The notes: generated by a model not told the origin, from the letters alone. A DNA stretch of 17,624 nt from Dehalococcoidales bacterium (GCA_016783105.1 JADHXF010000033.1:1-17624); one strand, 5' to 3'; numbered from the stretch's first letter, positions 1-7,014 are shown. Translations and numbers: made by a program.

Positions 1-553
1 TGATTTTCTCTTCCAGGGAGAGGTCTGATGCTGGGGGCAGGGTGGCCACAGCGCGGGCGGCCTCGGGGGCAGAGTAGCCCAGGGCGGTGAGGGTGGCCAG
101 GACATCGATATTCTCCTGGGCAAACTGGGTGGCGGGAGTGGTTATCCAGCCGGCGCCGATTTTCTCTTTGAGCTCAAGCACAATGCGGCTGGCCACCTTT
201 TTCCCGATTCCCGGGATTACCGTCAGCAAATCAACGCTGCCGGTGGCGATGGCGGTCACGATTTGTTCCGTGCTCAAACCTGATAGCATGGCCAGCGCCA
301 TCCGCGGGCCGAGTCCGGTAACGCCAATGAGGGTCTGGAAAAGCGTCAGTTCCTCGGGCGCGCCAAAGCCGTACAGGGCGGCGTTATCCTCGCGGAGGTG
401 GAAGTGGGTGTAAAGATGCACTTCCTTGCCAACGGCGCCGACGGCGCTCAGGGTGGAGGTGGGCATAAAGACCTGAAAGCCAACGCCGTTCACGTTGACC
501 ACGGCCCAGTCACTGCCCAGCGCTTCTACTTTCCCGTGTAAACTGGATATCAT
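1..553 (-). CDS. ruvA: Holliday junction DNA helicase subunit RuvA (3' end outside window)
   Basis: RuvA binds the four-way Holliday junction as a tetramer and loads the RuvB motor during recombination repair. Reading from the ATG at 553, 184 residues are visible, beginning MISSLHGKVEALGSDWAVVN. Residues 1-63 fit the N-terminal OB fold. Two helix-hairpin-helix segments follow: LIGVTGLGPRMALAML at about 75-90 and LTVIPGIGKKVASRIVLELK at about 110-129. From about 148 the start of the RuvB-contacting domain III is visible (IDVLATLTALGYSAPEA). RuvA is usually about 190-200 residues, so only the last few are missing. The start codon overlaps the ruvC stop as ATGA (550-553), which suggests translational coupling. 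It is the last visible gene of a yebC-ruvC-ruvA operon. Confidence 0.96.
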   Translation of the reverse strand, partial: MISSLHGKVEALGSDWAVVNVNGVGFQVFMPTSTLSAVGAVGKEVHLYTHFHLREDNAALYGFGAPEELTLFQTLIGVTGLGPRMALAMLSGLSTEQIVTAIATGSVDLLTVIPGIGKKVASRIVLELKEKIGAGWITTPATQFAQENIDVLATLTALGYSAPEAARAVATLPPASDLSLEEKI

Positions 554-1056
554 TGTTTCTCTCCCTGCCTGGCTAGTAGCTCGCTCAAATGTATCTCACG
601 CAGGTGGCAGATGGCCACGGCGAGGGCATCGGCGGCGTCATTGGGCTGGGGAATTTCTTTTAAACCAAGTTGAAGACGGACCATCTCCTGGACCTGTTCC
701 TTGCTGCTGGCGCCGTAGCTGGCGACGCTCTGCTTGACCCGGGTGGGGGTGTATTCGTAGGTGGGGATGCTCTGGGTGGTGGCGGCGAGGAGGGCAACGG
801 CCTGAGCCCGGCCAATGGCCAGCGCCGAGCGGACATTGCTGGCCACAAACGGCTGCTCCACGGCTACCATGTCCGGCTGGTAGTTCTGGATGATGCACAG
901 AAGCTCGCGGTAGAGATAACACAAGCGCTCCCCTATAGGGGAGCGCTCCGAAGTAACCAGTGCGCCGTAGTCAATCAGGGATAAATCATCGTTATTGCTC
1001 TCCACCACCCCGTAGCCCATGGTGACCGTGCCCGGGTCAATACCTAAAACTCTCAT
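550..1056 (-). CDS. ruvC: Crossover junction endodeoxyribonuclease RuvC
   Basis: RuvC is the Holliday-junction resolvase; it cuts two opposing strands of the junction held by RuvAB. The 168-residue protein has the family's usual length. The four acidic metal-binding residues of its RNase-H-like fold are in place: D7 in MRVLGIDPGT, E67 in VAVEQPF, and D140 and D143 in NDAADALAVA. The segment SNVRSALAIGRAQAV after E67 is also typical. The gene lies 12 bp after yebC and overlaps ruvA by 4 bp, so all three are probably co-transcribed. No strong Shine-Dalgarno sequence is visible before the ATG, so translation may depend on its neighbour yebC. Confidence 0.97.
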   Translation of the reverse strand: MRVLGIDPGTVTMGYGVVESNNDDLSLIDYGALVTSERSPIGERLCYLYRELLCIIQNYQPDMVAVEQPFVASNVRSALAIGRAQAVALLAATTQSIPTYEYTPTRVKQSVASYGASSKEQVQEMVRLQLGLKEIPQPNDAADALAVAICHLREIHLSELLARQGEKQ

Positions 1057-1068
1057 CGTGGATAACCG

Positions 1069-1830
1069 TCAACCGGAAGCCTGTAACTGGTACTGCTCCA
1101 GAACCGCATCGGGGAAGTCGGCATTGCTGGAGACATGCTGCATCTCGTCCAGTTCCTCCAGCTTATCCAGCAGCTTCAGGGTCTGCATGGCGGCTTTCTC
1201 ATTAAGCTGGACGACTGTCTTCGGCACCTTGAGCAGTTCCGCCGAGGCAATGGGTATTTTCTTCGCCTCCAGTGCCGACCTGACAGCCTCCAGGTCTGCT
1301 GGGTTGGTGTAGATTTCAACGTAACCGCTCTCTACCTTTACATCGTCGGCGCCGGCATCAATGGCATTCAACGCCAGGGCGTCGGCATCAAGGCCGTCAG
1401 TCTTGACCGTAATCAGGCCCTTGGTGTCGAAAATCCAGGAAACACAGCCGTTCTCCCCGAGGCTCCCGCCGTGCTTGGTAAAGGCGCCCCGAACATCCTG
1501 TATCGTCCGGTTGCGGTTATCGGTGAGGGCTTCCACAAGTATGGCGGTGCCGCTCGGCCCATACCCTTCCAGAATCACTTCGGTCAGGGTCATGCCTTCC
1601 AGCTCGCCGCTGCCTTTCTTGATGGACCGCTCTATGTTATCCATGGGCATGTTGCTGTCTCGGGCTCTCTGGACGGCAAGTCGCAGGCGGAAGTTGGTAT
1701 CCGGGTTGCTGCCGCCTTCACGCACGGCGACGATTATCTCACGGGTCAGTTTGGTAAAAAGCTGTCCACGACGGGCATCAGCAACGCCCTTCTGGTGCTT
1801 GATTGAGGACCACTTCGAATGACCTGACAT
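1069..1830 (-). CDS. yebC: YebC/PmpR/TACO1-family protein
   Basis: This is a YebC/TACO1-family protein of 253 residues. The family was long annotated as DNA-binding transcriptional regulators; members are now also linked to translation, notably TACO1 in mitochondria and reports of ribosome relief at proline stretches. Diagnostic segments are the N-terminal MSGHSKWSSIKHQKG, the basic first domain, EGYGPSGTAILVEALTDNRN and FTKHGGSLGENGCVSW. I chose the ATG at 1830 rather than an in-frame start further upstream: it gives the family N-terminus and has AAGGGGGGTG at 1838-1847, 7 nt before it. The gene is first in the yebC-ruvC-ruvA unit, an order common in many bacteria. A promoter is seen at 1877-1905. 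Confidence 0.96.
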   Translation of the reverse strand: MSGHSKWSSIKHQKGVADARRGQLFTKLTREIIVAVREGGSNPDTNFRLRLAVQRARDSNMPMDNIERSIKKGSGELEGMTLTEVILEGYGPSGTAILVEALTDNRNRTIQDVRGAFTKHGGSLGENGCVSWIFDTKGLITVKTDGLDADALALNAIDAGADDVKVESGYVEIYTNPADLEAVRSALEAKKIPIASAELLKVPKTVVQLNEKAAMQTLKLLDKLEELDEMQHVSSNADFPDAVLEQYQLQASG

Positions 1831-1876
1831 CGCTCTGCACCCCCCTTGGCTGAAAACCCAGCCCCCTGGTGTCTTA

Positions 1877-1905
1877 ATTCTATCACGCCCCGTGCCAGCG
1901 GTCAA
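1877..1905 (-). promoter_or_regulatory. Sigma-70-type promoter for yebC-ruvC-ruvA
   Basis: On the minus strand, TTGACC (1905-1900) and TAGAAT (1882-1877) are separated by exactly 17 nt; each matches the consensus at 5 of 6 positions. The predicted transcription start is near 1870, giving a leader of about 40 nt that carries a small 5-bp hairpin (GGCTG/CAGCC, 1848-1863) just before the Shine-Dalgarno sequence. The promoter lies downstream of the rimI stop, so the ruv genes can be transcribed independently of it. Confidence 0.7.
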
Positions 1906-1957
1906 AGCACGGACATATATTGTCAATCACTTTTTAAGCTGCTTGATTAAGCTCCGA

Positions 1958-2626
1958 CTATCTGGATGAAGTACCGGTCAGGGATTTAGCTATTTCTCCG
2001 TATTTTCGGGTGTGAGCCCGTTTCAGCTGCTGGAGCTGGGCCTGGAATGGGGCTGAGGTGATGCTTGCAGTGGACATCAGCAGGGCATCTTCGCGATTGT
2101 CCGTGTAGTAGCCGCGGCGCAGGCCCGCCTGCACAAAGCCATGCTTGCTGTACAGGTTCTGGGCGGGCAGATTGGAGACCCGCACCTCGAGGGTAGCGAT
2201 ATTGGCCTTGAGTTCGGCGGCGAGGTCGATGGTTGACATGAGCAGCATTTCGCCGATGCCCTGACGCTGGTAACCCTGGCGCACGGCGATGTTGGTGATA
2301 TGGGCCTCATCGGCCATTATCCACATACTGGCAAAGCCTATGATACACTGCCCGCTCGATTGAGGTGGCCTATTGCCGGAGATTCGATTCTGCCGCCACC
2401 ATCGTTTTATCCTGAACATCAGGCCGGAGACGTCTTCCCGGGGGATTTCCATTTCCGGCTCTTCAGCCTGATGGCTGTCATCACAGACAACGAGCAGGCG
2501 GGCTAGCGGGTTCTGCAGTTCGCGGCGATAGTCAGGCGGTGGCCACTGGGTGGGGAACGCCTCCCGGTCAATCTCATTTATCTGGGATATATCCTCTTTG
2601 CACATGTAGCGCATGTAGTACGCCAA
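1958..2626 (-). CDS. rimI: RimI-like GNAT N-acetyltransferase with an internal insertion
   Basis: This is a GNAT-fold acetyltransferase most like RimI, which acetylates protein N-termini, classically ribosomal protein S18. From the TTG at 2626 it has 222 residues. The acetyl-CoA loop RQGYQRQGIG is at 116-125. E147 in LEVR and Y159 in NLYSKHGF have the same 12-residue spacing as the catalytic Glu and Tyr of E. coli RimI. RimI is usually about 150 residues; here a charged insertion at about 54-93 and a C-terminal tail of about 35 residues add length. The TTG at 2626 has GGAG at 2635-2638, 8 nt upstream. An in-frame TTG at 2731 would add 35 unconserved residues with no clear ribosome site, and ATG 2614 is a third option. 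The true substrate is inferred only. Confidence 0.82.
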   Translation of the reverse strand: MAYYMRYMCKEDISQINEIDREAFPTQWPPPDYRRELQNPLARLLVVCDDSHQAEEPEMEIPREDVSGLMFRIKRWWRQNRISGNRPPQSSGQCIIGFASMWIMADEAHITNIAVRQGYQRQGIGEMLLMSTIDLAAELKANIATLEVRVSNLPAQNLYSKHGFVQAGLRRGYYTDNREDALLMSTASITSAPFQAQLQQLKRAHTRKYGEIAKSLTGTSSR

Positions 2627-2768
2627 GGTTTCTTCTCCATAATATGCACAGAGATAGCTTCGTATGATTTTAACATATTTCTGCACCTCGCCACAGCGCA
2701 ATTCATAGCTGGCGGCGCTATCTTTTTCCAAACTCGTTCGTTATACTATATGCACGGGGTAACACCAT

Positions 2769-2797
2769 ATGGCATGGGAAAATGGATACCCTAGAAT
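2769..2797 (+). promoter_or_regulatory. Candidate promoter for the ECF sigma operon
   Basis: ATGGCA (2769-2774) and TAGAAT (2792-2797) are 17 nt apart, with 4 of 6 and 5 of 6 matches to the sigma-70 boxes. Transcription would start near 2803, about 22 nt before the GTG start. An autoregulatory ECF-type promoter could lie in the same 200-bp divergent region, but its recognition sequence cannot be deduced from one site. Confidence 0.4.
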
Positions 2798-2824
2798 TGG
2801 TGACTGGCTGTATGGAGTTTTCAG

Positions 2825-3361
2825 GTGCAAGATGAAGAGAGCCTTGTCCGGCGAGCGAAAGAGCATGACGAGGCGGCTTTAACACAATTATATGAGGAGA
2901 ACTTCGATAAGATTTATCGATATATAGTTCTCAAAATAGGAGATAGGACCGAGGCGGAGGACATGACACAGCAGGTCTTTCTGAAGGCGTTCAAATCTAT
3001 CTCCGGCTACAAGTTGAAGGGGAGCCCGTTCTCTTCCTGGCTGTTCCGCATTGCCCACAACCAGACGGTTGACTACTGGAGAAAGAAGTCGAAACGGGCA
3101 ACGGTTCCTCTTGATGAGACGTTTATCGGCAGCAGCAACAGCAATCCCAGTTCCGAGGCGGAACGAAAGATGGATATTGAAAATCTGGTTGCGGCCACCA
3201 AACAGCTGACCGGCCTGCAACGGGAAGTGGTCTCACTCCGTTTTGCCGGTGGTTTGTCGGTGGCGCAGGTAGCCAGCTCAATGGGTAAGAGTGAGGGAGC
3301 CATAAAGGCCTTGCAGCACAGTGCCGTGGTATCTCTGCGCAAAATGCTGGCGACAGGTTAA
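2825..3361 (+). CDS. ECF-type sigma-70 family RNA polymerase sigma factor
   Basis: This small alternative sigma factor would direct RNA polymerase to a specific set of promoters. The 178 residues contain only sigma regions 2 and 4, the ECF (group IV) arrangement. Region 2 spans about 20-92, with the core-binding AEDMTQQVFLKAFK at 44-57 and the -10-recognising SSWLFRIAHNQTVDYWRKK at 70-88. A polar linker (about 98-117) leads to region 4, with a helix-turn-helix in SVAQVASSMGKSEGAIKALQ at 145-164. The start is GTG, with GGAG at 2814-2817 and a 7-nt spacer. The next gene begins 4 nt after the stop and encodes a membrane DUF5667 protein, an arrangement typical of a sigma factor with its membrane-bound regulator. 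The signal sensed cannot be read from the sequence. Confidence 0.93.
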   Translation: MQDEESLVRRAKEHDEAALTQLYEENFDKIYRYIVLKIGDRTEAEDMTQQVFLKAFKSISGYKLKGSPFSSWLFRIAHNQTVDYWRKKSKRATVPLDETFIGSSNSNPSSEAERKMDIENLVAATKQLTGLQREVVSLRFAGGLSVAQVASSMGKSEGAIKALQHSAVVSLRKMLATG

Positions 3362-3365
3362 AGCA

Positions 3366-4466
3366 ATGAAGAATAATAGAGAGTTTGCCAATATATTTGA
3401 CGAATGCCTGGAACGGATTCTGACCGGCGGTGAGACCGTAGAGCAATGTCTGGCCAGCTATCCGGAGCACGCCGCCGAGCTTGAGCCATTGCTGCAGACG
3501 GCACTCAACGCGAAGAAAACGCTGGAGATTGCGCCTCGCCCCGAATTTCGGGAGAGGGCCAGGTACCAGATGCTCGCCGAGCTCAGAGACATAGAAGAGA
3601 GGAAGCAGCGCCGCTTCTCATTGTTTGGCTGGCAGCCACGCTGGGCAACAGCAGCAATTGCGGTCCTGGTATTGCTTGTAGCCAGCAGTGGCACAGTAGC
3701 TGCCGCCGGGAACAGTATGCCGGACCAGCCACTGTATCCGGTGAAGCTGGCCACGGAGAGGGTGCGACTGGTATTGATCCCGTCAAAGCTAGGTAAGGCC
3801 GAATACTATGCGGAACTGGTGGACAAAAGGGTCAATGAGATAGTGAACATGGCGGAAAAAGGTAAGCTGAAGCAGATGGAAAAGACTACCGAGCGGATGA
3901 ATGACCAGTTAATGGCCATGGCAGTCCTGGTGAGTACAGAAAGGGGTGCACCGGCTGTCCTTACCGTACCGCCGGCAGCGCCAGAAGCAGTTCCCGCACC
4001 AGCAGAGGTGACGAGAGAGGCACCGGAAACTGCCGTGACCCCTGAGGAACCGTCACCGGCCATGATGATGGCCCCACCACCTCCTGAAGCTGCCACTCAG
4101 CCACCGCCGTCCCGGGCCGGAGAGCCGCAGAAAGGGAAGCCGGAAATAACGGCAGGCCCGGCAAGGCCGGAACCGGAAACGGCACCCGTACTAGCACCGG
4201 CGCCGGCGGCCATTCCAAAACCGGAGGAGGCAGAGGCAGAAGCGGAAGAAGAAAAAATGCTGGATAAACGGGCCAAACTGTGGGAAATTCTTACCCAGAA
4301 TGCCAGAAAACATCCTGATGCTCTGTGGGCGGCGTATCAGAGAGCGCCTGAGTCAATGAAACCGGCCCTGCTCCGAGCGCTGGAAGCGTCAAATATAGAA
4401 TATGAAAAACTGCTCGAGTTCTTGGAGGAATTGGAAGAGGAGGCTGAAAAAGATGACGAAGACTAA
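3366..4466 (+). CDS. DUF5667-domain single-pass membrane protein, probable anti-sigma factor
   Basis: This 366-residue protein is probably the partner of the ECF sigma factor encoded 4 nt upstream. The cytoplasmic N-terminus (about 1-90) contains FDECLERILTGGETVEQCLA and YPEHAAELEPLL, a helical module I associate with chloroflexote sigma-linked proteins. It lacks the HxxxCxxC zinc motif of classical ZAS anti-sigma factors. One membrane helix lies at about 94-115 (ATAAIAVLVLLVASSGTVAA). The DUF5667 segment follows (MPDQPLYPVKLATERVRLVL, 118-137, then a Lys/Glu-rich helix). Residues 195-300 are a Pro/Ala/Glu-rich spacer, probably extracytoplasmic. A helical, very acidic C-terminus ends in EKDDED. 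The ATG at 3366 is preferred over an upstream in-frame start inside the sigma gene. The anti-sigma role is inferred from topology and context. Confidence 0.85.
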   Translation: MKNNREFANIFDECLERILTGGETVEQCLASYPEHAAELEPLLQTALNAKKTLEIAPRPEFRERARYQMLAELRDIEERKQRRFSLFGWQPRWATAAIAVLVLLVASSGTVAAAGNSMPDQPLYPVKLATERVRLVLIPSKLGKAEYYAELVDKRVNEIVNMAEKGKLKQMEKTTERMNDQLMAMAVLVSTERGAPAVLTVPPAAPEAVPAPAEVTREAPETAVTPEEPSPAMMMAPPPPEAATQPPPSRAGEPQKGKPEITAGPARPEPETAPVLAPAPAAIPKPEEAEAEAEEEKMLDKRAKLWEILTQNARKHPDALWAAYQRAPESMKPALLRALEASNIEYEKLLEFLEELEEEAEKDDED

Positions 4467-4534
4467 CCTGTATGTCTAATATATGGCTTAAGCACAAAAA
4501 GTCAGACTGAAAAAACAACATATATGAAGAAGTC

Positions 4535-4559
4535 GCCGCTAACCAAATGGCGGCTTTTT
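4535..4559 (+). terminator. Rho-independent terminator after the sigma/DUF5667 pair
   Basis: A 7-bp stem (GCCGCTA, 4535-4541, with TGGCGGC, 4548-4554, including one G-U pair) encloses the 6-nt loop ACCAAA and is followed directly by five T residues. It separates the sigma operon from the lipoprotein gene that follows. Confidence 0.8.
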
Positions 4560-4598
4560 CGTTATATTAATGGAGATTAAAAACAAGGAGGTATAAGG

Positions 4599-5372
4599 AT
4601 GAAGAAAAAGTGGTTTCTGGCGGTTGGTCTGGCATTGGTGATAATGGTAGCTGGGCTGGTCGGCTGCAGTCCGCAAGGGAGCGTTTCCCTGAGCGAAACC
4701 GCATCGGGTTTAAAGCTCTCACTGAACAACCAGCAGGAAGGCATCTGGGTAAATGGTACAGGTAAAGTTATGGCGGTTCCTGACATTGCGGTATTGCGGC
4801 TGGGCATTGAAGCCCAGGAGTCAAGCGTGTCTGTGGCTCAGGCACAGGCGACCGGAGCGATGAATGCGGTGATATCGGCACTGAAGAATAGCGGCATCGC
4901 CGAGAAAGACATTCAGACACAGTACTTCAACATTCAGCGGGTGACCCGCTGGGATGAAAAAGAAGGGCGAGAGGTAGTCATCGGCTACCGGGTTACGAAC
5001 ATGGTAACGGCCAAAGTCAGGGAGATGGATAAGGTCGGTGCCATTATCGATGCGGTGGCGGTGGCGGGAGGCGACCTCACCCGCATTGACAGCATCGGGT
5101 TCACCGTCGAGGACCCATCGGCTTATTACGATGAGGCAAGAACAAAGGCTATGGCTGATGCTGCGTCCAAAGCCGGGCAACTGGCCGAAATGGCTGGTGT
5201 TAAGCTGGGCAAGCCAACCTATATCGCGGAGAATACTCCTTCACCGTACCCGGTTTACCGCGAGGGTTTCTACGGGCAAGCGGCCGCAGCCCCGGCGATG
5301 GAAACGCCAATTAGCGCCGGCGAGATGGAGATCAGTCTTAATGTTCAGGTCACCTATGCAATTCTGGATTAG
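4599..5372 (+). CDS. SIMPL-domain (DUF541/YggE-like) lipoprotein
   Basis: This is a 257-residue exported lipoprotein with a SIMPL (DUF541) domain, the family of E. coli YggE and BP26. Members are envelope proteins associated with stress tolerance; their biochemical activity is poorly defined. A lipoprotein signal peptide is clear: KKKW, a hydrophobic core, and lipobox LVGC with Cys23. The SIMPL domain runs from about 49 to the end, starting WVNGTGKVMAVPDIAVLRLG, with TQYFNIQ at 107-113 and EARTKAMADAASKAGQLAEM at 179-198, both characteristic. The ribosome site AAGGAGGT (4585-4592) lies 6 nt before the ATG. The gene sits between two terminators and is probably transcribed alone. Its position next to the ECF pair suggests it could be a regulon member, which is an inference. 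Confidence 0.9.
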   Translation: MKKKWFLAVGLALVIMVAGLVGCSPQGSVSLSETASGLKLSLNNQQEGIWVNGTGKVMAVPDIAVLRLGIEAQESSVSVAQAQATGAMNAVISALKNSGIAEKDIQTQYFNIQRVTRWDEKEGREVVIGYRVTNMVTAKVREMDKVGAIIDAVAVAGGDLTRIDSIGFTVEDPSAYYDEARTKAMADAASKAGQLAEMAGVKLGKPTYIAENTPSPYPVYREGFYGQAAAAPAMETPISAGEMEISLNVQVTYAILD

Positions 5373-5385
5373 AAAGTAAATTTAT

Positions 5386-5420
5386 GGGGGTGGGGGAAAT
5401 AACCCACCCCCTGTTTATAT
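5386..5420 (+). terminator. GC-rich hairpin terminator after the SIMPL gene
   Basis: A perfect 9-bp stem, GGGGGTGGG (5386-5394) with CCCACCCCC (5403-5411), encloses the loop GGAAATAA. It is followed by the interrupted T-rich stretch TGTTTATAT. The stem is strong and the T-tract imperfect. It lies 14 nt after the lipoprotein stop codon. Confidence 0.72.
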
Positions 5421-5461
5421 AGCAATGCTGAGTATCAATTAACTTGAAGGAGAAAAGAAAA

Positions 5462-6199
5462 ATGTCCAAGAAAACGAAAATTCTCATTGCCGTGCTGGTG
5501 GCCATCCTCACCTTAACGGTTAGCGGCGCAATGGCGGTGCTGGCCCAGGAAGGCGAGGAGCCTGAATTAGACGAAGAGGAATTAATTGAAGAAACGAATG
5601 AACCAATGCCTGGACTAAGGATGTTTGCTGCCGCGCTGGCATCAGATGAACTTATTTCCAGGGTGGCCGATATCCTGGGTATCTCCGAAGAAGAACTGAG
5701 AGATGCTTTTGAGAAAGCGAGAGAGGATGCGATGGCTGAACGCGGGGAGAAGGCTTTCTACGAATTCCTGGACATGGCGGTTGCGGAAGAGCTATTCACG
5801 GAGGGAGAAGCTCAAGATATCAAGGAATGGTGGGAGCAGAAGCCGGAAGCTCTTAGCTGGGCTTTGTTGCAAAAAGCTTTCTTCATGATGCGCCCATGCC
5901 CCGAACCTCTGGCCGATAATGGCTGGAAAGAGTCCAAGGGAATAAAGCGAAATATCCAGCAGCGGCTCAGAAACTGTGCGGAACCCGAATCAAGGCTTGA
6001 AATGCTGGAAGAGGCTATCGAAGAAGGGCTTATTAGTGAAGAAGAGGCTGCTGAAATCAGGGCATGGACCGGCAACTCGCCAGCAGCTTTGAACCAGTTA
6101 TCTCCGAAACCGCAAATCATGAACTCGGTGCGAGGTCGTCACATGATTGCGGTCCCTGAGGGATGGCACGGCCCGCTACCTTACCAGAATACGGACTAA
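5462..6199 (+). CDS. Exported acidic helical protein with a duplicated 30-residue motif, function unknown
   Basis: I do not recognise a named family. The 245-residue product starts with a secretory signal peptide (basic MSKKTK, a hydrophobic stretch at about 7-25, likely cleavage near AMA or VLA before QEGEE). The mature protein opens with a Glu-rich stretch and then an amphipathic helical part with VADILGISEEELRDAFEKA at 68-86, a motif seen in many chloroflexote secreted proteins. A 30-residue unit occurs twice, at 102-131 and 181-210, with about 12 identities and a shared core of E-A, I, W, then P-x-A-L. The start is ATG 5462 with GAAGGAG upstream (5446-5452); an in-frame TTG at 5444 overlaps that ribosome site and is less likely. 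It may belong with the sigma/SIMPL genes upstream. Confidence 0.8.
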   Translation: MSKKTKILIAVLVAILTLTVSGAMAVLAQEGEEPELDEEELIEETNEPMPGLRMFAAALASDELISRVADILGISEEELRDAFEKAREDAMAERGEKAFYEFLDMAVAEELFTEGEAQDIKEWWEQKPEALSWALLQKAFFMMRPCPEPLADNGWKESKGIKRNIQQRLRNCAEPESRLEMLEEAIEEGLISEEEAAEIRAWTGNSPAALNQLSPKPQIMNSVRGRHMIAVPEGWHGPLPYQNTD

Positions 6200-6222
6200 A
6201 TTAATAGTACACGCCGGAATGA

Positions 6223-6252
6223 ATAAGGGAGCCCATTAATGGGCTCCCTTAT
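6223..6252. terminator. Bidirectional terminator between convergent genes
   Basis: This is a perfect 30-bp palindrome, 15 nt on each side of a centre at 6237/6238 (arm ATAAGGGAGCCCATT). T-rich sequence follows on the plus strand (ATATTTT). It serves the exported-protein gene from the left and the nuclease-like gene from the right. The stop codon of the minus-strand gene (6236-6238) lies at its centre. Confidence 0.85.
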
Positions 6253-6472
6253 ATTTTGCCCAGATCCCCAGTCCCGCTTTTCTGGCGGCTGCTTCCAGTG
6301 TGGGGCGTATTTCCGGAGTATCGATGCCGATATACCTGACCCGATAATTTCCCTCAACGACGATGGTATCGCCGTCGGTGACCTGGATAACTGTCGCCGT
6401 CGCTGGTGGTGATATGCAGCCAGCGAAACCGATGAGGAAGATAAAAATAGCGGCAAGCCAGAATCTGCCCAT
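6236..6472 (-). CDS. Small SNase-like (thermonuclease) lipoprotein, core apparently deleted
   Basis: This is a 78-residue lipoprotein. Residues 1-19 form a lipoprotein signal (MGRFWLAAIFIFLIGFAGC, Cys19). Next comes the recognisable start of a staphylococcal-nuclease domain: TVIQVTDGDTIVV (28-39) and VRYIGIDTPE (45-54). Against SNase, D35, R46, D51, T52 and E54 match the calcium-binding and catalytic positions. After IDTPE the sequence jumps to LEAAARKAGLGIWAKYKG, which resembles the extreme C-terminal helix of full-length family members. The roughly 80 residues between, with the second catalytic arginine, are absent. It is therefore probably inactive as a nuclease, or a remnant. The ATG overlaps the queH stop as TAATG, so it is likely translated by coupling to queH. 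Confidence 0.68.
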   Translation of the reverse strand: MGRFWLAAIFIFLIGFAGCISPPATATVIQVTDGDTIVVEGNYRVRYIGIDTPEIRPTLEAAARKAGLGIWAKYKGAH

Positions 6473-7014
6473 TATTTTATCTGGATATTGGCGTAGCGTT
6501 CCCACTCGCTGTAAACGCAGCCGCAGTACTGCTGGCGGTAGAGGTCAAGCGGTTTGGTCAAATGACGGCTGTCCGAATATCTTTTACGGAGGTCTGCATA
6601 GAGGAATTCAATGCCTGTTTCCTCCGCAATACTGGCTCCGATTTCGCGTATCAGGTCGTGTTTCTGGTGAGGGCTGATGAGCAGCGTGGTGGTGAAAGCG
6701 CCGAAGTTCTTTTCACGAGCATCATCAGCGGTTCGGGAGAGGCGCATCTGAAAGCAGTGGCGGCAGCGTTCGCCTTCATGTCCGACCACCTGGCGGAAGT
6801 AATCGATGATTTCGTAGCCCTCACTGATAATCAGGGGAACCTTTAATTGAGTTGTCAATGCTTTCATTGCCTCAAGACGCTGCTGGTGTTCCATATAGGG
6901 ATGGATATTCGGGTTATACCAGAAGGCACTGACATCATAGCCCTGCTCTCGCCAGTGATTGACGGTGTAGGCGGCGCAGTGCGCGCAGCAGACGTGAACC
7001 AGCACTGATTTCAT
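6472..7014 (-). CDS. queH: Epoxyqueuosine reductase QueH
   Basis: QueH (formerly DUF208) reduces epoxyqueuosine to queuosine in the wobble base of certain tRNAs. It is an iron-sulfur enzyme unrelated to QueG. The 180-residue protein carries the conserved cysteines: C9, C10 and C13 in VHVCCAHC, C84 and C87 in ERCRHCFQMRL, and C164 and C166 in YRQQYCGCVYSE. The segments FTTTLLISPHQKHDLI (107-122) and FLYADLRKRY (137-146) are also typical. The ATG at 7014 gives the usual short N-terminus; an in-frame extension upstream would run through the promoter. It is the first gene of a two-gene unit with the nuclease-like lipoprotein. A TATAAT box is only 4 nt from the start codon. Confidence 0.93.
   Translation of the reverse strand: MKSVLVHVCCAHCAAYTVNHWREQGYDVSAFWYNPNIHPYMEHQQRLEAMKALTTQLKVPLIISEGYEIIDYFRQVVGHEGERCRHCFQMRLSRTADDAREKNFGAFTTTLLISPHQKHDLIREIGASIAEETGIEFLYADLRKRYSDSRHLTKPLDLYRQQYCGCVYSEWERYANIQIK

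Noticed and set aside
1135..1806. Long plus-strand open frame of 223 codons opposite yebC
   Set aside because: It is fully antisense to a clear YebC gene, has no recognisable protein features, and is explained by the codon bias of the minus-strand gene.
1848..1863. Hairpin in the yebC leader as an attenuator or riboswitch
   Set aside because: It is a lone 5-bp stem without a T-tract or any conserved aptamer feature; too weak to call.
1930..1957. Possible terminator after rimI (AGCTT repeats followed by AAAAA on the minus strand)
   Set aside because: The best stem is only 4 bp and the tract after it is A-rich, not T-rich, in the direction of transcription.
2627..2731. N-terminal extension of RimI from a TTG at 2731
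   Set aside because: The 35 extra residues match nothing in the GNAT fold and there is no ribosome site, whereas the TTG at 2626 has GGAG 8 nt upstream.
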